DNA of 39,045 bases. Origin: Oscillospiraceae bacterium. Its GTDB lineage: Bacteria > Bacillota > Clostridia > Oscillospirales > Oscillospiraceae. Positions within the stretch are counted from its first letter, which is position 1, and every line of letters begins with the position of its first letter. A program made the position numbers and the translations under genes. Positions 7,879 to 16,066 of this stretch are shown here, in pieces. The notes beneath the pieces are model-generated. The model searched no databases. It saw only the letters and a program-made list of their open reading frames with translations, and was not told the origin of the DNA. The stretch covers positions 1-39,045 of the forward strand of contig JAIKVS010000002.1 in assembly GCA_024685535.1 (NCBI GenBank), given 5' to 3'.

Positions 7879-8889
7879 TCACTTATCTTCTGCATCTCCG
7901 GCCTGTTTTTCATGATCTTTCATATCGGCTGTTTCGGCTTCAGTCTCCTGACCGTTTTCCGGTATATCTTCATCGACGGTGCTTTCGGCATCTGCAGATT
8001 CAGCTTCGTTTCCTTCATCCGGCAGGTTTTCGATATATGCAGGTTCCAGCTTCAGCGTGCCGTTTTTAACTCTCCTGGCGTTATAAATGAGCATTACTGC
8101 AGCAAACACTGCCAGAATTGCTGAAAGAAGCTGTGAAACGCGGATGCCTGAGTTTCCGATATAAAGAGAGTCAGTCCTCAGTCCCTCGATAAGCGTTCTT
8201 CCAATACCGTATACCAGCAGGTATATCAGCATGATCTGACCATTGTATTTTCTTTTATTCTTTTTCAGGAAAATGCTGAGGAAAATGAAAAGAGCAAAAT
8301 TCCAGAGACTCTCATAGAGGAATGTAGGATGGACATAGATAGTACTGCCGTCAGGTGATGTAAGACCCATTCGGCAGAATATGCCGGTCTCACGCCCAAA
8401 AGCCTCTCTGTTGAAAAAGTTGCCCCATCTGCCTATCATCTGCCCTATGATAACGCCTACGATAACCAGATCGAGCATCGCGGCCACGCGCATTTTTTTA
8501 TGTCGGCAAAGGAAGAAAATGACGATGATCCCTGCTATTATTCCGCCGTATATTGCAAGTCCGCCTTCCCATATGGCTATGATCTTGGAGGGATTGGCGA
8601 TGTAATATTCAAGGGAAAACAGAACATAGTATAGCCTTGCTCCGATTATCCCTATCGGTATCGTCCATATGATTGTGTCATACAGATCATCCTCGCGTAT
8701 TCCGAAGCTTTTGCACTTCTTTGTCATCCAGATGATAGCCAGAAGAAAAGCAGCAGCGATAACTATCCCGTACAAATAGATCGTCCGGCCGAAAACCGTA
8801 ACATATGAAGGAGGATTGATCGTCCAGCTGCCAAGGAACGGAAAACTTATAAGACTGTCGCGCTGTATAGTTTCTATTATCTCTGTCAT
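7879..8889 (-). CDS. lgt: Prolipoprotein diacylglyceryl transferase Lgt
   Basis: Lgt transfers a diacylglyceryl group from phosphatidylglycerol to the lipobox cysteine of prolipoproteins in the membrane. The start is the ATG at 8889 (MTEIIETIQ), with GAAAGG upstream and 29 bases after the yfmH stop; a reading from 8985 would overlap yfmH heavily. The product is 336 residues with about seven membrane helices. The family signature GRWGNFFNREAFG is intact, as are the Y-L-YG motif of the first helix and the YGIGRTLIEGLRTDSL segment. A hydrophilic, strongly acidic C-terminal tail of about 55 residues follows the last helix, which most Lgt proteins lack. Confidence 0.95.
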   Translation of the reverse strand: MTEIIETIQRDSLISFPFLGSWTINPPSYVTVFGRTIYLYGIVIAAAFLLAIIWMTKKCKSFGIREDDLYDTIIWTIPIGIIGARLYYVLFSLEYYIANPSKIIAIWEGGLAIYGGIIAGIIVIFFLCRHKKMRVAAMLDLVIVGVIIGQMIGRWGNFFNREAFGRETGIFCRMGLTSPDGSTIYVHPTFLYESLWNFALFIFLSIFLKKNKRKYNGQIMLIYLLVYGIGRTLIEGLRTDSLYIGNSGIRVSQLLSAILAVFAAVMLIYNARRVKNGTLKLEPAYIENLPDEGNEAESADAESTVDEDIPENGQETEAETADMKDHEKQAGDAEDK

Positions 8890-8918
8890 TGTATATTGCC
8901 TTTCAAAAAATAATGCGG

Positions 8919-10190
8919 TCAGGGATGGATAACGCTCATTGCAAGCCTTTCCGGCGCGAAATACTCGGTAAGGAATGCCACGCACTCCTCAACGCCTATC
9001 TTCTCGAGGATCTCAGGACCGTCAAACGGACAGGATCCGTGGAAATGTCCTTCTGCAAGACCTATGCATACTGTTTCAAAATCTTCGAATGACCTCAGGG
9101 CACCGCCTATCGAGGCTTTTTTTATTCGCCTGAACAGACCGGATTCAATGCCCAGAGCTTTAACTCTGTCTATTTCAGCGCAGACCTCATTGAGCACTGC
9201 ATCCGGGTCAGGGCTTTCACCGCTGAGACTTACCATAGCGGTGTCACATACATAATCCACGTCCCACGAAAAACTCCTGTTTATAAGACCGGAACTGTAC
9301 AGTCTGTTATAGAAGGCGGAGGATGGCCCAAAAACACAAAGAACAGCGAGTTTTGCCGTAAGCTGCTGACGTGTCCGGTCACTTTCTGAAGGGAGTATTT
9401 TTGAACCGATGATAAACTGAGGGGCAGATATTTCAGCGGCTGCGCTTATACTCGTTTCATATGGCAGGACACCATCCCCTTCACCATAATCCGGCTCAGG
9501 TACGGAAGCAGATTCCCAGCCCGAAAGCGTTTCCTCCGCAATGGCCACGACATCCTCCGCTTTTATGTTGCCTTCAACGCAGAGGATCATGTTCCCGGGA
9601 CAGTAGAAAGTCTGATGGCATTTATAAAGGGTATCGGCGGTGATACCGGAGATGCTTTCCACCGTACCTGCTACCTCAACCTTCACGGGGTGGTTCCTGT
9701 AGAGAAGTTTCAGAAAATTGTAATACAGTGTGCGGCCGGGGTTGTCCAGACCCATCATTATCTCCTGACTGATGATGGGCTTTTCCTTTTCTACCGTATC
9801 ATCTGTGAAGAACGGAGTAGTAACGAAAGCGAGCAGCAGGCGCAGATTTTTTTCGAACTGTTCAGTACTGCTGAAATAATAGCAGGTCATCTCAGATGAT
9901 GTGAACGCATTGGGATCGGCCCCGGTGGCAGACATTGCAGAAAACACATCCGTTCCGTCCGGCATGTCGAACATCTTGTGCTCCAGAAAATGGGCGATCC
10001 CGGCAGGAGTGCTGTATTCCATGCCGTCCATGCGGAAGACCATGTCCGCCCCACCGTAATTTACTGCAAAAGCAGCAAAATAAGTGCGGAATTCGGGCTT
10101 TTCCAAAACTCTTATCTCCAGCCCGTTGGAAAGAACTGCAGATTTGTATGTTTCACCTATATTTTTATACTCATAGCTTCTTATATTCAA
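8919..10190 (-). CDS. yfmH: M16 family metallopeptidase, YfmH type (active-site subunit)
   Basis: A 423-residue M16 (pitrilysin-like) protein. The inverted zinc motif HFLEH at residues 67-71 (His67, Glu70, His71) is intact and is followed by the TGADPNAFTSSEMTCYYF segment typical of the family, so it should be the catalytic partner. It overlaps the upstream yfmF-like gene by 4 bases, as such pairs often do. Related pairs in Bacillus (YmfF/YmfH) have been linked to completion of the 5-aminopentanol modification of elongation factor P, which is the basis of the name; no efp gene is visible here. No signal peptide, so probably cytosolic. Confidence 0.85.
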   Translation of the reverse strand: MNIRSYEYKNIGETYKSAVLSNGLEIRVLEKPEFRTYFAAFAVNYGGADMVFRMDGMEYSTPAGIAHFLEHKMFDMPDGTDVFSAMSATGADPNAFTSSEMTCYYFSSTEQFEKNLRLLLAFVTTPFFTDDTVEKEKPIISQEIMMGLDNPGRTLYYNFLKLLYRNHPVKVEVAGTVESISGITADTLYKCHQTFYCPGNMILCVEGNIKAEDVVAIAEETLSGWESASVPEPDYGEGDGVLPYETSISAAAEISAPQFIIGSKILPSESDRTRQQLTAKLAVLCVFGPSSAFYNRLYSSGLINRSFSWDVDYVCDTAMVSLSGESPDPDAVLNEVCAEIDRVKALGIESGLFRRIKKASIGGALRSFEDFETVCIGLAEGHFHGSCPFDGPEILEKIGVEECVAFLTEYFAPERLAMSVIHP

Positions 10191-11524
10191 TCTGAAACCT
10201 CCGGATCAGTTTCTGTCGGCTGTTCTTCTTCAGCATTCTCGTCCCCGACTTCTGAGGGCGCAAGAAGATATATCATATCACACTCTGTTGCCCGTGCAGC
10301 TTCACTAACATCACCGGCTGTCACATCCTTTAAAAGTTCGGCGCTCTCTTCAGGCGAATAATCAGTGCCCTCAACAGCACGGACAAGGTAAAACGATTCG
10401 AGAGCACTCTGACTGTCGGATATGGCGAGGGTATCCGCTATACATACCGCTTTGGCCGATTCAAGTTCTTCTTCTGTTATTTCACCGCGTTTTATGGCGT
10501 CAAGCTGTGAAAAGATCTCATTTTCAGCAGTCTCAAAATTATCGGCGGAAATGCCAGAGCTGACATACATAATGCCTTTTCTCAGATCAGGTGCGGACGA
10601 AATATCATAGCAAAGCCCCATTTTCTCTCTGAGGTTCATAAAGAGCTTGGAAGTGACGCTGCCGCCGAAAACGGCATTGAAGACTGTCACCCGTGACCTG
10701 TCTTCAAGCTCCATGCTGTCTCCGAGGCGCCATCCCATAACGAGCCGTGCCTGACTGAGAGACATTTCTTCTCTGCAGAAGCGAGGCTTTTCCTCCAGAG
10801 CATTCAGCCTTATTTCGGTGCCGATGTCATAATTGATCTCAGCTCTCGGCATTGCGGAAAGATACTCCTTAAGTGCCGATACTGTTCTCTTTTCACTTTC
10901 CCTGCCGCAGTAGAATATCTCCATGGGACAGGTCTCGAGCAGCATACGGTACTGCTTCGTTAGTTTTTTGTAGTGTATGTCCTCTACATCTTCCGCTTTG
11001 CCGTATCTGCCCGCGGAATAATCTTCAAAGCAGCACATCTCTTCTCTGCACCGCGTTATTGCATAGCCGCGCTTGTTGTTTATCACGCTCAAAAGCATCT
11101 GAGTGAGCTTTTCCTTTTCACTCTCGACATATTGCGGAAGAAACAGACCGCCCTTGGTGGCAGGGCGCAGCAGGATATCTGAAAGAAGAGAAACTACATT
11201 GCTGAATTCATCAGCGCCGGAAGGAAGAAAAGCTTCTTCCGGGAAACTCGCGGAAAGTCCGATGCATTGTATTTCGCCAAGCTGTCTTACACTGGGGGCG
11301 ATGACTGCACCGTATAGCTCTTCCATACGGGCGTTCAGCTTCTCCATGTCCGGATATCGCAGGGTACCTCTGTACAGAACACTTGGAATGAGCGCGTTCA
11401 GCGCTGCAGTTTCACGCTTGAGCTGAGTGAGGAGAGTGAAGCTCATATATGATGTTTTGAATTTTGCTGTGTAAAGATAATTCAGCCATATGCCCGGCAT
11501 TATTTCACGTCTTACAAGCCCCAT
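10187..11524 (-). CDS. yfmF: M16 family peptidase-like protein, YfmF type (non-catalytic partner)
   Basis: A 445-residue M16-fold protein. At the position expected for the zinc motif it has no HxxEH, so it is probably the non-catalytic half of a heterodimer with the next gene. The two-domain M16 layout is visible, including an RLVMGWRLGD segment and AVFGGSVTSKLFMNLREKMGLCYDISS in the C-terminal half. The start is the ATG at 11524, which has GAGAGGTGA 5 bases upstream; an earlier in-frame ATG at 11554 lacks a site. Upstream is very AT-rich with TATAAT boxes at 11562-11567 and 11571-11576 on the minus strand but no good -35. It leads a three-gene operon with yfmH and lgt. Confidence 0.83.
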   Translation of the reverse strand: MGLVRREIMPGIWLNYLYTAKFKTSYMSFTLLTQLKRETAALNALIPSVLYRGTLRYPDMEKLNARMEELYGAVIAPSVRQLGEIQCIGLSASFPEEAFLPSGADEFSNVVSLLSDILLRPATKGGLFLPQYVESEKEKLTQMLLSVINNKRGYAITRCREEMCCFEDYSAGRYGKAEDVEDIHYKKLTKQYRMLLETCPMEIFYCGRESEKRTVSALKEYLSAMPRAEINYDIGTEIRLNALEEKPRFCREEMSLSQARLVMGWRLGDSMELEDRSRVTVFNAVFGGSVTSKLFMNLREKMGLCYDISSAPDLRKGIMYVSSGISADNFETAENEIFSQLDAIKRGEITEEELESAKAVCIADTLAISDSQSALESFYLVRAVEGTDYSPEESAELLKDVTAGDVSEAARATECDMIYLLAPSEVGDENAEEEQPTETDPEVSD

Positions 11525-11642
11525 GCTGATCACCTCTCTGATAGACATTATCAATTTAAATATTATATTTATTATATCATGCTGATATATAAAATGACAG
11601 ATTTAATTATTGCTCACAAAAGCGCCTGACAAGAAAAAACAC

Positions 11643-11671
11643 TTGACAGATCGGGGGCGTTGCGGTATACT
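11643..11671 (+). promoter_or_regulatory. Promoter of the ylxM-ffh-rpsP-trmD operon
   Basis: A perfect TTGACA (11643-11648), a 17-bp spacer and TATACT (11666-11671). The expected transcript starts near 11678, 28 bases before the GTG of ylxM. Confidence 0.88.
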
Positions 11672-11705
11672 CCGAAAAGTGATTTATCTTGACAGGAGGC
11701 GCGCT

Positions 11706-12038
11706 GTGGAAAAAAGCAGACTCAGGCAGACGATGCTGCTGGATTTCTATGGAGAACTCCTTACCGATAAGCAGAGAGAGTGCTACGATCTGCATTATAA
11801 TGAAGATCTGTCGCTCTCTGAAATTGCGGAACAGCTTTCAATATCCAGGCAGGGAGTGTGGGACAATATCCGCCGTGCGGAAATGTCGCTTTCTGAATAT
11901 GAGGAAAAAACAGGCCTGCTGGAGAGATTCGATTCAATAAAGGAAAAGATCGCTGAGATAAAAAGTGCATGTGCTAAGCTGGGAGCTGTGGCGGGAGATA
12001 TTACTGTTATGCTTTCAGACCTGGAGGCGGATCTGTGA
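11706..12038 (+). CDS. ylxM: YlxM family DNA-binding protein (SRP-associated)
   Basis: A 110-residue helix-turn-helix protein of the UPF0122/YlxM family, conserved directly upstream of ffh and thought to act with the signal recognition particle. The start is the GTG at 11706: AGGAGG lies 6 bases upstream, and family members begin just before the LLDFYGELLT(D/E)KQRE motif. Longer readings would start before the promoter. The helix-turn-helix is LSLSEIAEQLSISRQGVWDNIRRAE, similar to sigma factor region 4. The C-terminal part is helical and probably coiled coil. It is 9 bases from ffh. Confidence 0.93.
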   Translation: MEKSRLRQTMLLDFYGELLTDKQRECYDLHYNEDLSLSEIAEQLSISRQGVWDNIRRAEMSLSEYEEKTGLLERFDSIKEKIAEIKSACAKLGAVAGDITVMLSDLEADL

Positions 12039-12047
12039 GGGTAAAAG

Positions 12048-13430
12048 ATGGCGTTTGAAAGTCTTACGGAAAAACTGAATGCAGCGTTTAAAAAGCTTAG
12101 AGGGAAGGGACGCCTGACATCTTCAGACATAAAAGAGGCCATGCGCGAGGTTCGTATGGCGTTGCTGGAGGCAGATGTCAGCTACAAAGTCGTAAAGGAT
12201 TTTACGAAATCAGTCACTGAGCGCGCCAGCGGTGCTGAGGTGCTTGAAGCCCTGAGCCCGGCCCAGATGGTGATAAAGATCGTCAATGAAGAGCTTTGTG
12301 CTCTTATGGGCGGTGAAAACGAAAAAATAAACATATCGTCAAAATCTCCGAGCATTGTTATGCTCGTAGGTCTTCAGGGAGCCGGAAAAACTACCAACGG
12401 TGCAAAACTTGCCGCATATATGAGGAAGCAGAGCAAACGTCCGCTCCTCGTGGCATGCGATATATACAGACCTGCCGCCATCAAGCAGCTTGAAACTGTC
12501 GGAGCACAGCTTGATATCCCGGTTTTTCAGATGGGACAGACTGATCCTGTCGATATTGCAAAAGCTTCAGTGGAATATGCAAAGAAGCACGGCAACGATC
12601 TGATATTCCTCGATACTGCAGGACGGCTGCATATCGATGAGGAACTCATGAACGAACTCAAGAATATCAAAGCAGCTGTGGAACCTGCTGAGATACTCCT
12701 CGTCGTGGATGCTATGACAGGTCAGGATGCTGTCAATGCTGCGACAGCATTTGACGAAGCTCTCGGTATTACAGGCGTAATGCTCTCCAAGCTGGACGGA
12801 GATGCAAGAGGCGGTGCTGCTCTGAGCGTCAGAGCGGCGACGGGAAAGCCGATAAAGTTCATCGGCACAGGAGAAAAGCTTGATATGATCGAGCCCTTCC
12901 ACCCTGAAAGGATGGCTTCCAGGATACTTGGAATGGGTGATGTTCTGACTCTGATTGAGAAAGCCGAGCAGAGCTTTGACGAGAAAAAAGCCCTTGAAGC
13001 GGCGGAAAAACTCAGAGCAAACAGATTTACGCTTACGGATTATCTTGACCAGATGGGACAGCTGAAAAGCATGGGCGATCTTGAAAGCATCGTAGGCATG
13101 ATCCCGGGCATGGATGCCAAAGCTCTTAAAGGTGCAAAGATCGACGATAAGGCGATGGCAAGGCAGGAAGCTATAATCCTTTCCATGACTCCAGCTGAAA
13201 GGGAAAACCCGTCCCTGCTGAATTCCAGCAGGAAAAAACGCATTGCTGCCGGCAGCGGAACAGCTGTAGTGGATGTCAACAGACTGCTCAAGCAGTATGA
13301 ATCACTTCAGCAGATGATGAAGCAGCTGAACGGAAAGAATATGAAGAAACTTCAGAAAAAGATGGGCCGCTTCGGCGGAATGGGCGGAGGCTTTCCCGGC
13401 ATGTCAGGGTTCGGAGGCTTCGGTATTTGA
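12048..13430 (+). CDS. ffh: Signal recognition particle protein Ffh (SRP54)
   Basis: The GTPase that binds signal peptides of nascent chains with 4.5S RNA and delivers ribosomes to FtsY. The 460-residue product has the N-domain helices, the G-domain P-loop GLQGAGKT (108-115), DTAGR, a SKLDGDARGGAALS segment containing the guanine-specificity loop, and FIGTGEKLDMIEPF. The C-terminal M domain is Met-rich (QQMMKQLNGKN, GGMGGGFPGM) and ends in a Gly/Met/Phe-rich tail. The family is essential. It lies in the standard ylxM-ffh-rpsP order. Confidence 0.98.
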   Translation: MAFESLTEKLNAAFKKLRGKGRLTSSDIKEAMREVRMALLEADVSYKVVKDFTKSVTERASGAEVLEALSPAQMVIKIVNEELCALMGGENEKINISSKSPSIVMLVGLQGAGKTTNGAKLAAYMRKQSKRPLLVACDIYRPAAIKQLETVGAQLDIPVFQMGQTDPVDIAKASVEYAKKHGNDLIFLDTAGRLHIDEELMNELKNIKAAVEPAEILLVVDAMTGQDAVNAATAFDEALGITGVMLSKLDGDARGGAALSVRAATGKPIKFIGTGEKLDMIEPFHPERMASRILGMGDVLTLIEKAEQSFDEKKALEAAEKLRANRFTLTDYLDQMGQLKSMGDLESIVGMIPGMDAKALKGAKIDDKAMARQEAIILSMTPAERENPSLLNSSRKKRIAAGSGTAVVDVNRLLKQYESLQQMMKQLNGKNMKKLQKKMGRFGGMGGGFPGMSGFGGFGI

Positions 13431-13499
13431 TCAGCTTACCTGCGCATAATGCGCTTGTAATATTTTATCCCAGGCAAAATAAACATGGAGGTGAAAATA

Positions 13500-13736
13500 A
13501 TGGTTAAAATCAGACTTCGCAGAATGGGTGCCAAGAAGGCTCCTTATTATCGTGTTGTTGTTGCTGATTCTCACAGCCCTCGCGACGGACGCTTCATTGA
13601 AGAGCTCGGCACATATGATCCAATGGCTGACAGCGACAAGATAAAAGTCGATATGGAACGTGTGAAATACTGGATTTCCAACGGCGCACAGCCTACTGAT
13701 ACAGTTCGCGGCCTCATCAAAAAGCTTGAGGGCTGA
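13500..13736 (+). CDS. rpsP: 30S ribosomal protein bS16
   Basis: A 78-residue ribosomal protein that binds 16S rRNA in the body of the small subunit. The start ATG at 13500 ([20 protein letters not shown]) follows GGAGGTGAAAAT; the in-frame ATG at 13485 overlaps that ribosome binding site and is not the start. The conserved [16 protein letters not shown] motif is present. It lies 69 bases after ffh; a small GCGCA/TGCGC hairpin at 13442-13454 sits in the gap. Confidence 0.98.
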   Translation: MVKIRLRRMGAKKAPYYRVVVADSHSPRDGRFIEELGTYDPMADSDKIKVDMERVKYWISNGAQPTDTVRGLIKKLEG

Positions 13737-13754
13737 TAAGGAGTTTCTACCGGC

Positions 13755-13985
13755 ATGAAAGAACTATTGACCTACATTGTGCAGAGTCTTGTCGAACATC
13801 CAGACGAGGTCTCTGTGACCGAGCGCAAAGGCGACGGCGAGACGATCTTTGAGGTTCGTGTTGCCGACGGTGATATGGGCAAGGTCATTGGCCGGCAGGG
13901 AAGGATCGTAAAGCAGATCCGAATACTTATGCGGGCCGTCGCCCAGAGAAAGGGCAAAAGTGTATCAGTCGAGATCCTCGACTGA
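13755..13985 (+). CDS. khpA: KH domain RNA-binding protein KhpA
   Basis: A 76-residue single-KH-domain protein (YlqC/KhpA). In streptococci and other Firmicutes it pairs with KhpB and influences cell division and sRNA or mRNA levels. The KH signature is visible as VIGRQGRIVKQIR with the GxxG loop (G-R-Q-G), followed by LMRAVAQRKGKSVSVEIL. The position between rpsP and rimM is the standard one. AAGGAG precedes the ATG. Confidence 0.95.
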   Translation: MKELLTYIVQSLVEHPDEVSVTERKGDGETIFEVRVADGDMGKVIGRQGRIVKQIRILMRAVAQRKGKSVSVEILD

Positions 13986-14026
13986 ACTGATAAAGGGCGT
14001 GCTGCAAAGTGCCGCAGCGGTGCCGG

Positions 14027-14083
14027 CAGAAACGTGATAAAAGCATGTTTCTGACCGGGCAACGGCATGTCGCGGCGCGCCGT
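14027..14083 (+). other. Two hairpins in the khpA-rimM gap
   Basis: In the 134-base gap, CAGAAACGTG (14027-14036) pairs with CATGTTTCTG (14044-14053) around a 7-base loop, with one G-T wobble. ACGGC (14062-14066) then pairs with GCCGT (14079-14083), followed by TTATTTATTTG. The second could be a weak attenuator, since no new promoter is obvious before rimM. Function unproven. Confidence 0.4.
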
Positions 14084-14119
14084 TTATTTATTTGTAATAA
14101 GAGCTGAGAGGTATATTCC

Positions 14120-14608
14120 GTGCCTATAGAAAGATTTATTGAAGCGGGTAGGATAACCAATACTCACGGCGTATCGGGAGATGTGAAAATCGAAGTGTGG
14201 CTCGACAGCCCGGATTTCCTGAAGCGCTGCAAAAGAGTGTTTATCGATGGAAAGGAATACAGATTCCGCTCTGCAAGACAGCAAAACAGGTTCCTTATCG
14301 TATCTTTTGAAGAGATTGCAGACGTCGCTTCTGCCATGCCGTTCAAAGGGAAAAAAGTATATATCGACAGAGATGATGCGCCTTTGAAAAAAGGTGAGTT
14401 TTTCCTGCAGGATATCATTGGTATCAGAGTTGTCGATCAGAACGGCAGAGAGGTGGGAGTGCTCCGGGAGATATTCGAAGCTCCGGCCTCAGCGGTTTAT
14501 GTAGTGCAGGGAGAATCAGAGCACCTTATTCCCGCGGTTCCTGAATTCATTATGGACACGGATGTTGAAAACGGAGTTCTTACCGTAAAACTGATAGAAG
14601 GAATGTGA
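14120..14608 (+). CDS. rimM: Ribosome maturation factor RimM
   Basis: RimM helps assemble the head of the 30S subunit through ribosomal protein S19. The 162-residue product has the N-terminal GRITNTHGVSGDVKIE motif and the C-terminal PRC-barrel (GEFFLQDIIGIRVVDQNGREVGVL... HLIPAVPEF). The start is the GTG at 14120 with GAGAGG upstream. It lies 4 bases before trmD, as is usual for this pair. Confidence 0.96.
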   Translation: MPIERFIEAGRITNTHGVSGDVKIEVWLDSPDFLKRCKRVFIDGKEYRFRSARQQNRFLIVSFEEIADVASAMPFKGKKVYIDRDDAPLKKGEFFLQDIIGIRVVDQNGREVGVLREIFEAPASAVYVVQGESEHLIPAVPEFIMDTDVENGVLTVKLIEGM

Positions 14609-14612
14609 TCGG

Positions 14613-15896
14613 ATGCGCATAGACATTATGACGCTCTTTCCCGAAACGGTCAGCGCAGTCCTTCATGAGAGCATTATAGGACGCGCAGCTAAAAAAGGCA
14701 TTGTGGAGATTAACTGCGTCCAGATAAGAGATTTCACTGATAACCGGCAGAAACAGGTGGACGACTATCCGTACGGCGGCGGATGGGGATGTGTTATGAT
14801 GGCCCAGCCGCTCAAAGCCTGTCTTGACAGCATCCTTTCTGATGCTTCTCAACTGCGCACGAGAGTAATATACATGTCGCCTCAGGGGAAAACATTTGAC
14901 CAGAACACGGCCAGGCGCTTGGAAAATGATTATGACAGACTTGTTCTGGTATGCGGTCACTATGAGGGTATTGACGAAAGATTCATTGAAGAATGCGTTG
15001 ACGAGGAGATCTCGATAGGCGATTTTGTGCTCACCGGAGGAGAGATAGCCGCAATGGCTGTTGCTGACTCAGTGTGCAGACTTGTCCCCGGAGTGCTCTC
15101 TGATGAGCAGTGCTATATAGGAGAGAGCCATTGGGAAGGGCTGCTCGAATATCCTCAGTATACGAGGCCTGAAGTATGGGAGGGCAGGGAAGTGCCGGAA
15201 ATACTGCTTCAGGGTGATCATGCGAAGATCGAAAAGTGGAGGAGAAAAAAGCAGCTCGAGAGGACGATCTCAAAGCGTCCGGATCTTTTTTCGAAATTCA
15301 CTCCCGAAACAAAGGAAGACGCTGATCTTCTCAGGGAGATCGAAAAGGATAAGAAACGGATAAAGCTTACAATGCCCCTTTCATACAGACCTGCAGTAAC
15401 GGGGGATATACCGGATATACTGAAAATAACAGATGATGCAAGAGAGAGCCTTAAACGGTTCGGAGTGGATCAATGGCAGGGGCCTTATCCGGAGAGATAT
15501 GTTTTTGAAGCGGATATCGACAGGAAAGAATGCTTCATTATTCTGCACGGCGAAGAAACCGCCGGCTTTTTCACGCTTTCTGTGAACGAGGAAGAGGACT
15601 ACCGTAATATAACAGACGGAAAGTGGAGCAATGACCTTCCATACTGCGTGCTCCACAGATCAGCTGTTTCCGCGAAATACAGAGGCACCGGGATATCGGC
15701 GTTTATGATGAAGTGTGTAAAGCAGCAATGTGCCCTGCTCAACAGGCAAGTGATCAGGGTAGACACGCACAGAAAAAACAAGGCGATGCTGAAGCTGCTC
15801 CGTGATTCCGGTTTCTCTTACAGAGGCAATCTGATAATAAGCAGTGAAGAAGGTCATGATCCGGCACGTCAGGCTTTCGATATCGTCTTGAAATAA
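14613..15896 (+). CDS. trmD: tRNA (guanine37-N1)-methyltransferase TrmD fused to a GNAT acetyltransferase
   Basis: Residues 1-245 are a full TrmD, which methylates G37 of tRNAs to prevent frameshifting. The trefoil-knot motifs are IYMSPQGKTFDQ, LVLVCGHYEGIDERF and SIGDFVLTGGE, and the interdomain linker and C-terminal helices to KRPDLFSKFTPETKED are present. The frame then runs without a stop into a second domain (about 254-427) that looks like a complete GNAT N-acetyltransferase: an opening YRPAVTGDIPDIL, the RFGVDQWQGPYP element common in small GNATs, and the acetyl-CoA loop YRGTGISA (356-363). TrmD alone is usually about 240-250 residues. An internal ATG at 15372 could start the GNAT part but has no clear ribosome binding site. 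The GNAT substrate is unknown. Confidence 0.92.
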   Translation: MRIDIMTLFPETVSAVLHESIIGRAAKKGIVEINCVQIRDFTDNRQKQVDDYPYGGGWGCVMMAQPLKACLDSILSDASQLRTRVIYMSPQGKTFDQNTARRLENDYDRLVLVCGHYEGIDERFIEECVDEEISIGDFVLTGGEIAAMAVADSVCRLVPGVLSDEQCYIGESHWEGLLEYPQYTRPEVWEGREVPEILLQGDHAKIEKWRRKKQLERTISKRPDLFSKFTPETKEDADLLREIEKDKKRIKLTMPLSYRPAVTGDIPDILKITDDARESLKRFGVDQWQGPYPERYVFEADIDRKECFIILHGEETAGFFTLSVNEEEDYRNITDGKWSNDLPYCVLHRSAVSAKYRGTGISAFMMKCVKQQCALLNRQVIRVDTHRKNKAMLKLLRDSGFSYRGNLIISSEEGHDPARQAFDIVLK

Positions 15897-15910
15897 CAGG
15901 AGGGATAGCA

Positions 15911-16066
15911 ATGAAAAAACCCATTCTTTGGACTGTCGCCTGCACTTTGGCTATAATTGCCACTATCGTCGGAGGCTGGACCGCGACGTCTACCGGATGG
16001 ATACTTATTGTGCTTGCAGTTATATGCGCGGCGCTCCAATGGCTTGCATGGTTTAAGCACAAATGA
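15911..16066 (+). CDS. Small two-helix membrane protein (51 aa)
   Basis: A 51-residue reading frame starts at ATG 15911 with AGGAGG at 15899-15904, just 14 bases after the trmD fusion, and its stop overlaps the rsmA start (ATGA at 16063-16066). The product has a short Lys-containing N-terminus, a helix of about residues 6-22, a Gly-Trp-Thr turn, and a second helix of about 29-47 ending in WFKHK. No known family is recognised. The tight packing and strong ribosome binding site argue that it is a real gene; translation of rsmA may depend on it. Confidence 0.72.
   Translation: MKKPILWTVACTLAIIATIVGGWTATSTGWILIVLAVICAALQWLAWFKHK

Noticed and set aside
13442-13454. GCGCATAATGCGC hairpin between ffh and rpsP as a terminator
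   Set aside because: The stem is only 5 bp, the following T content is weak, and the downstream genes belong to the same conserved operon.
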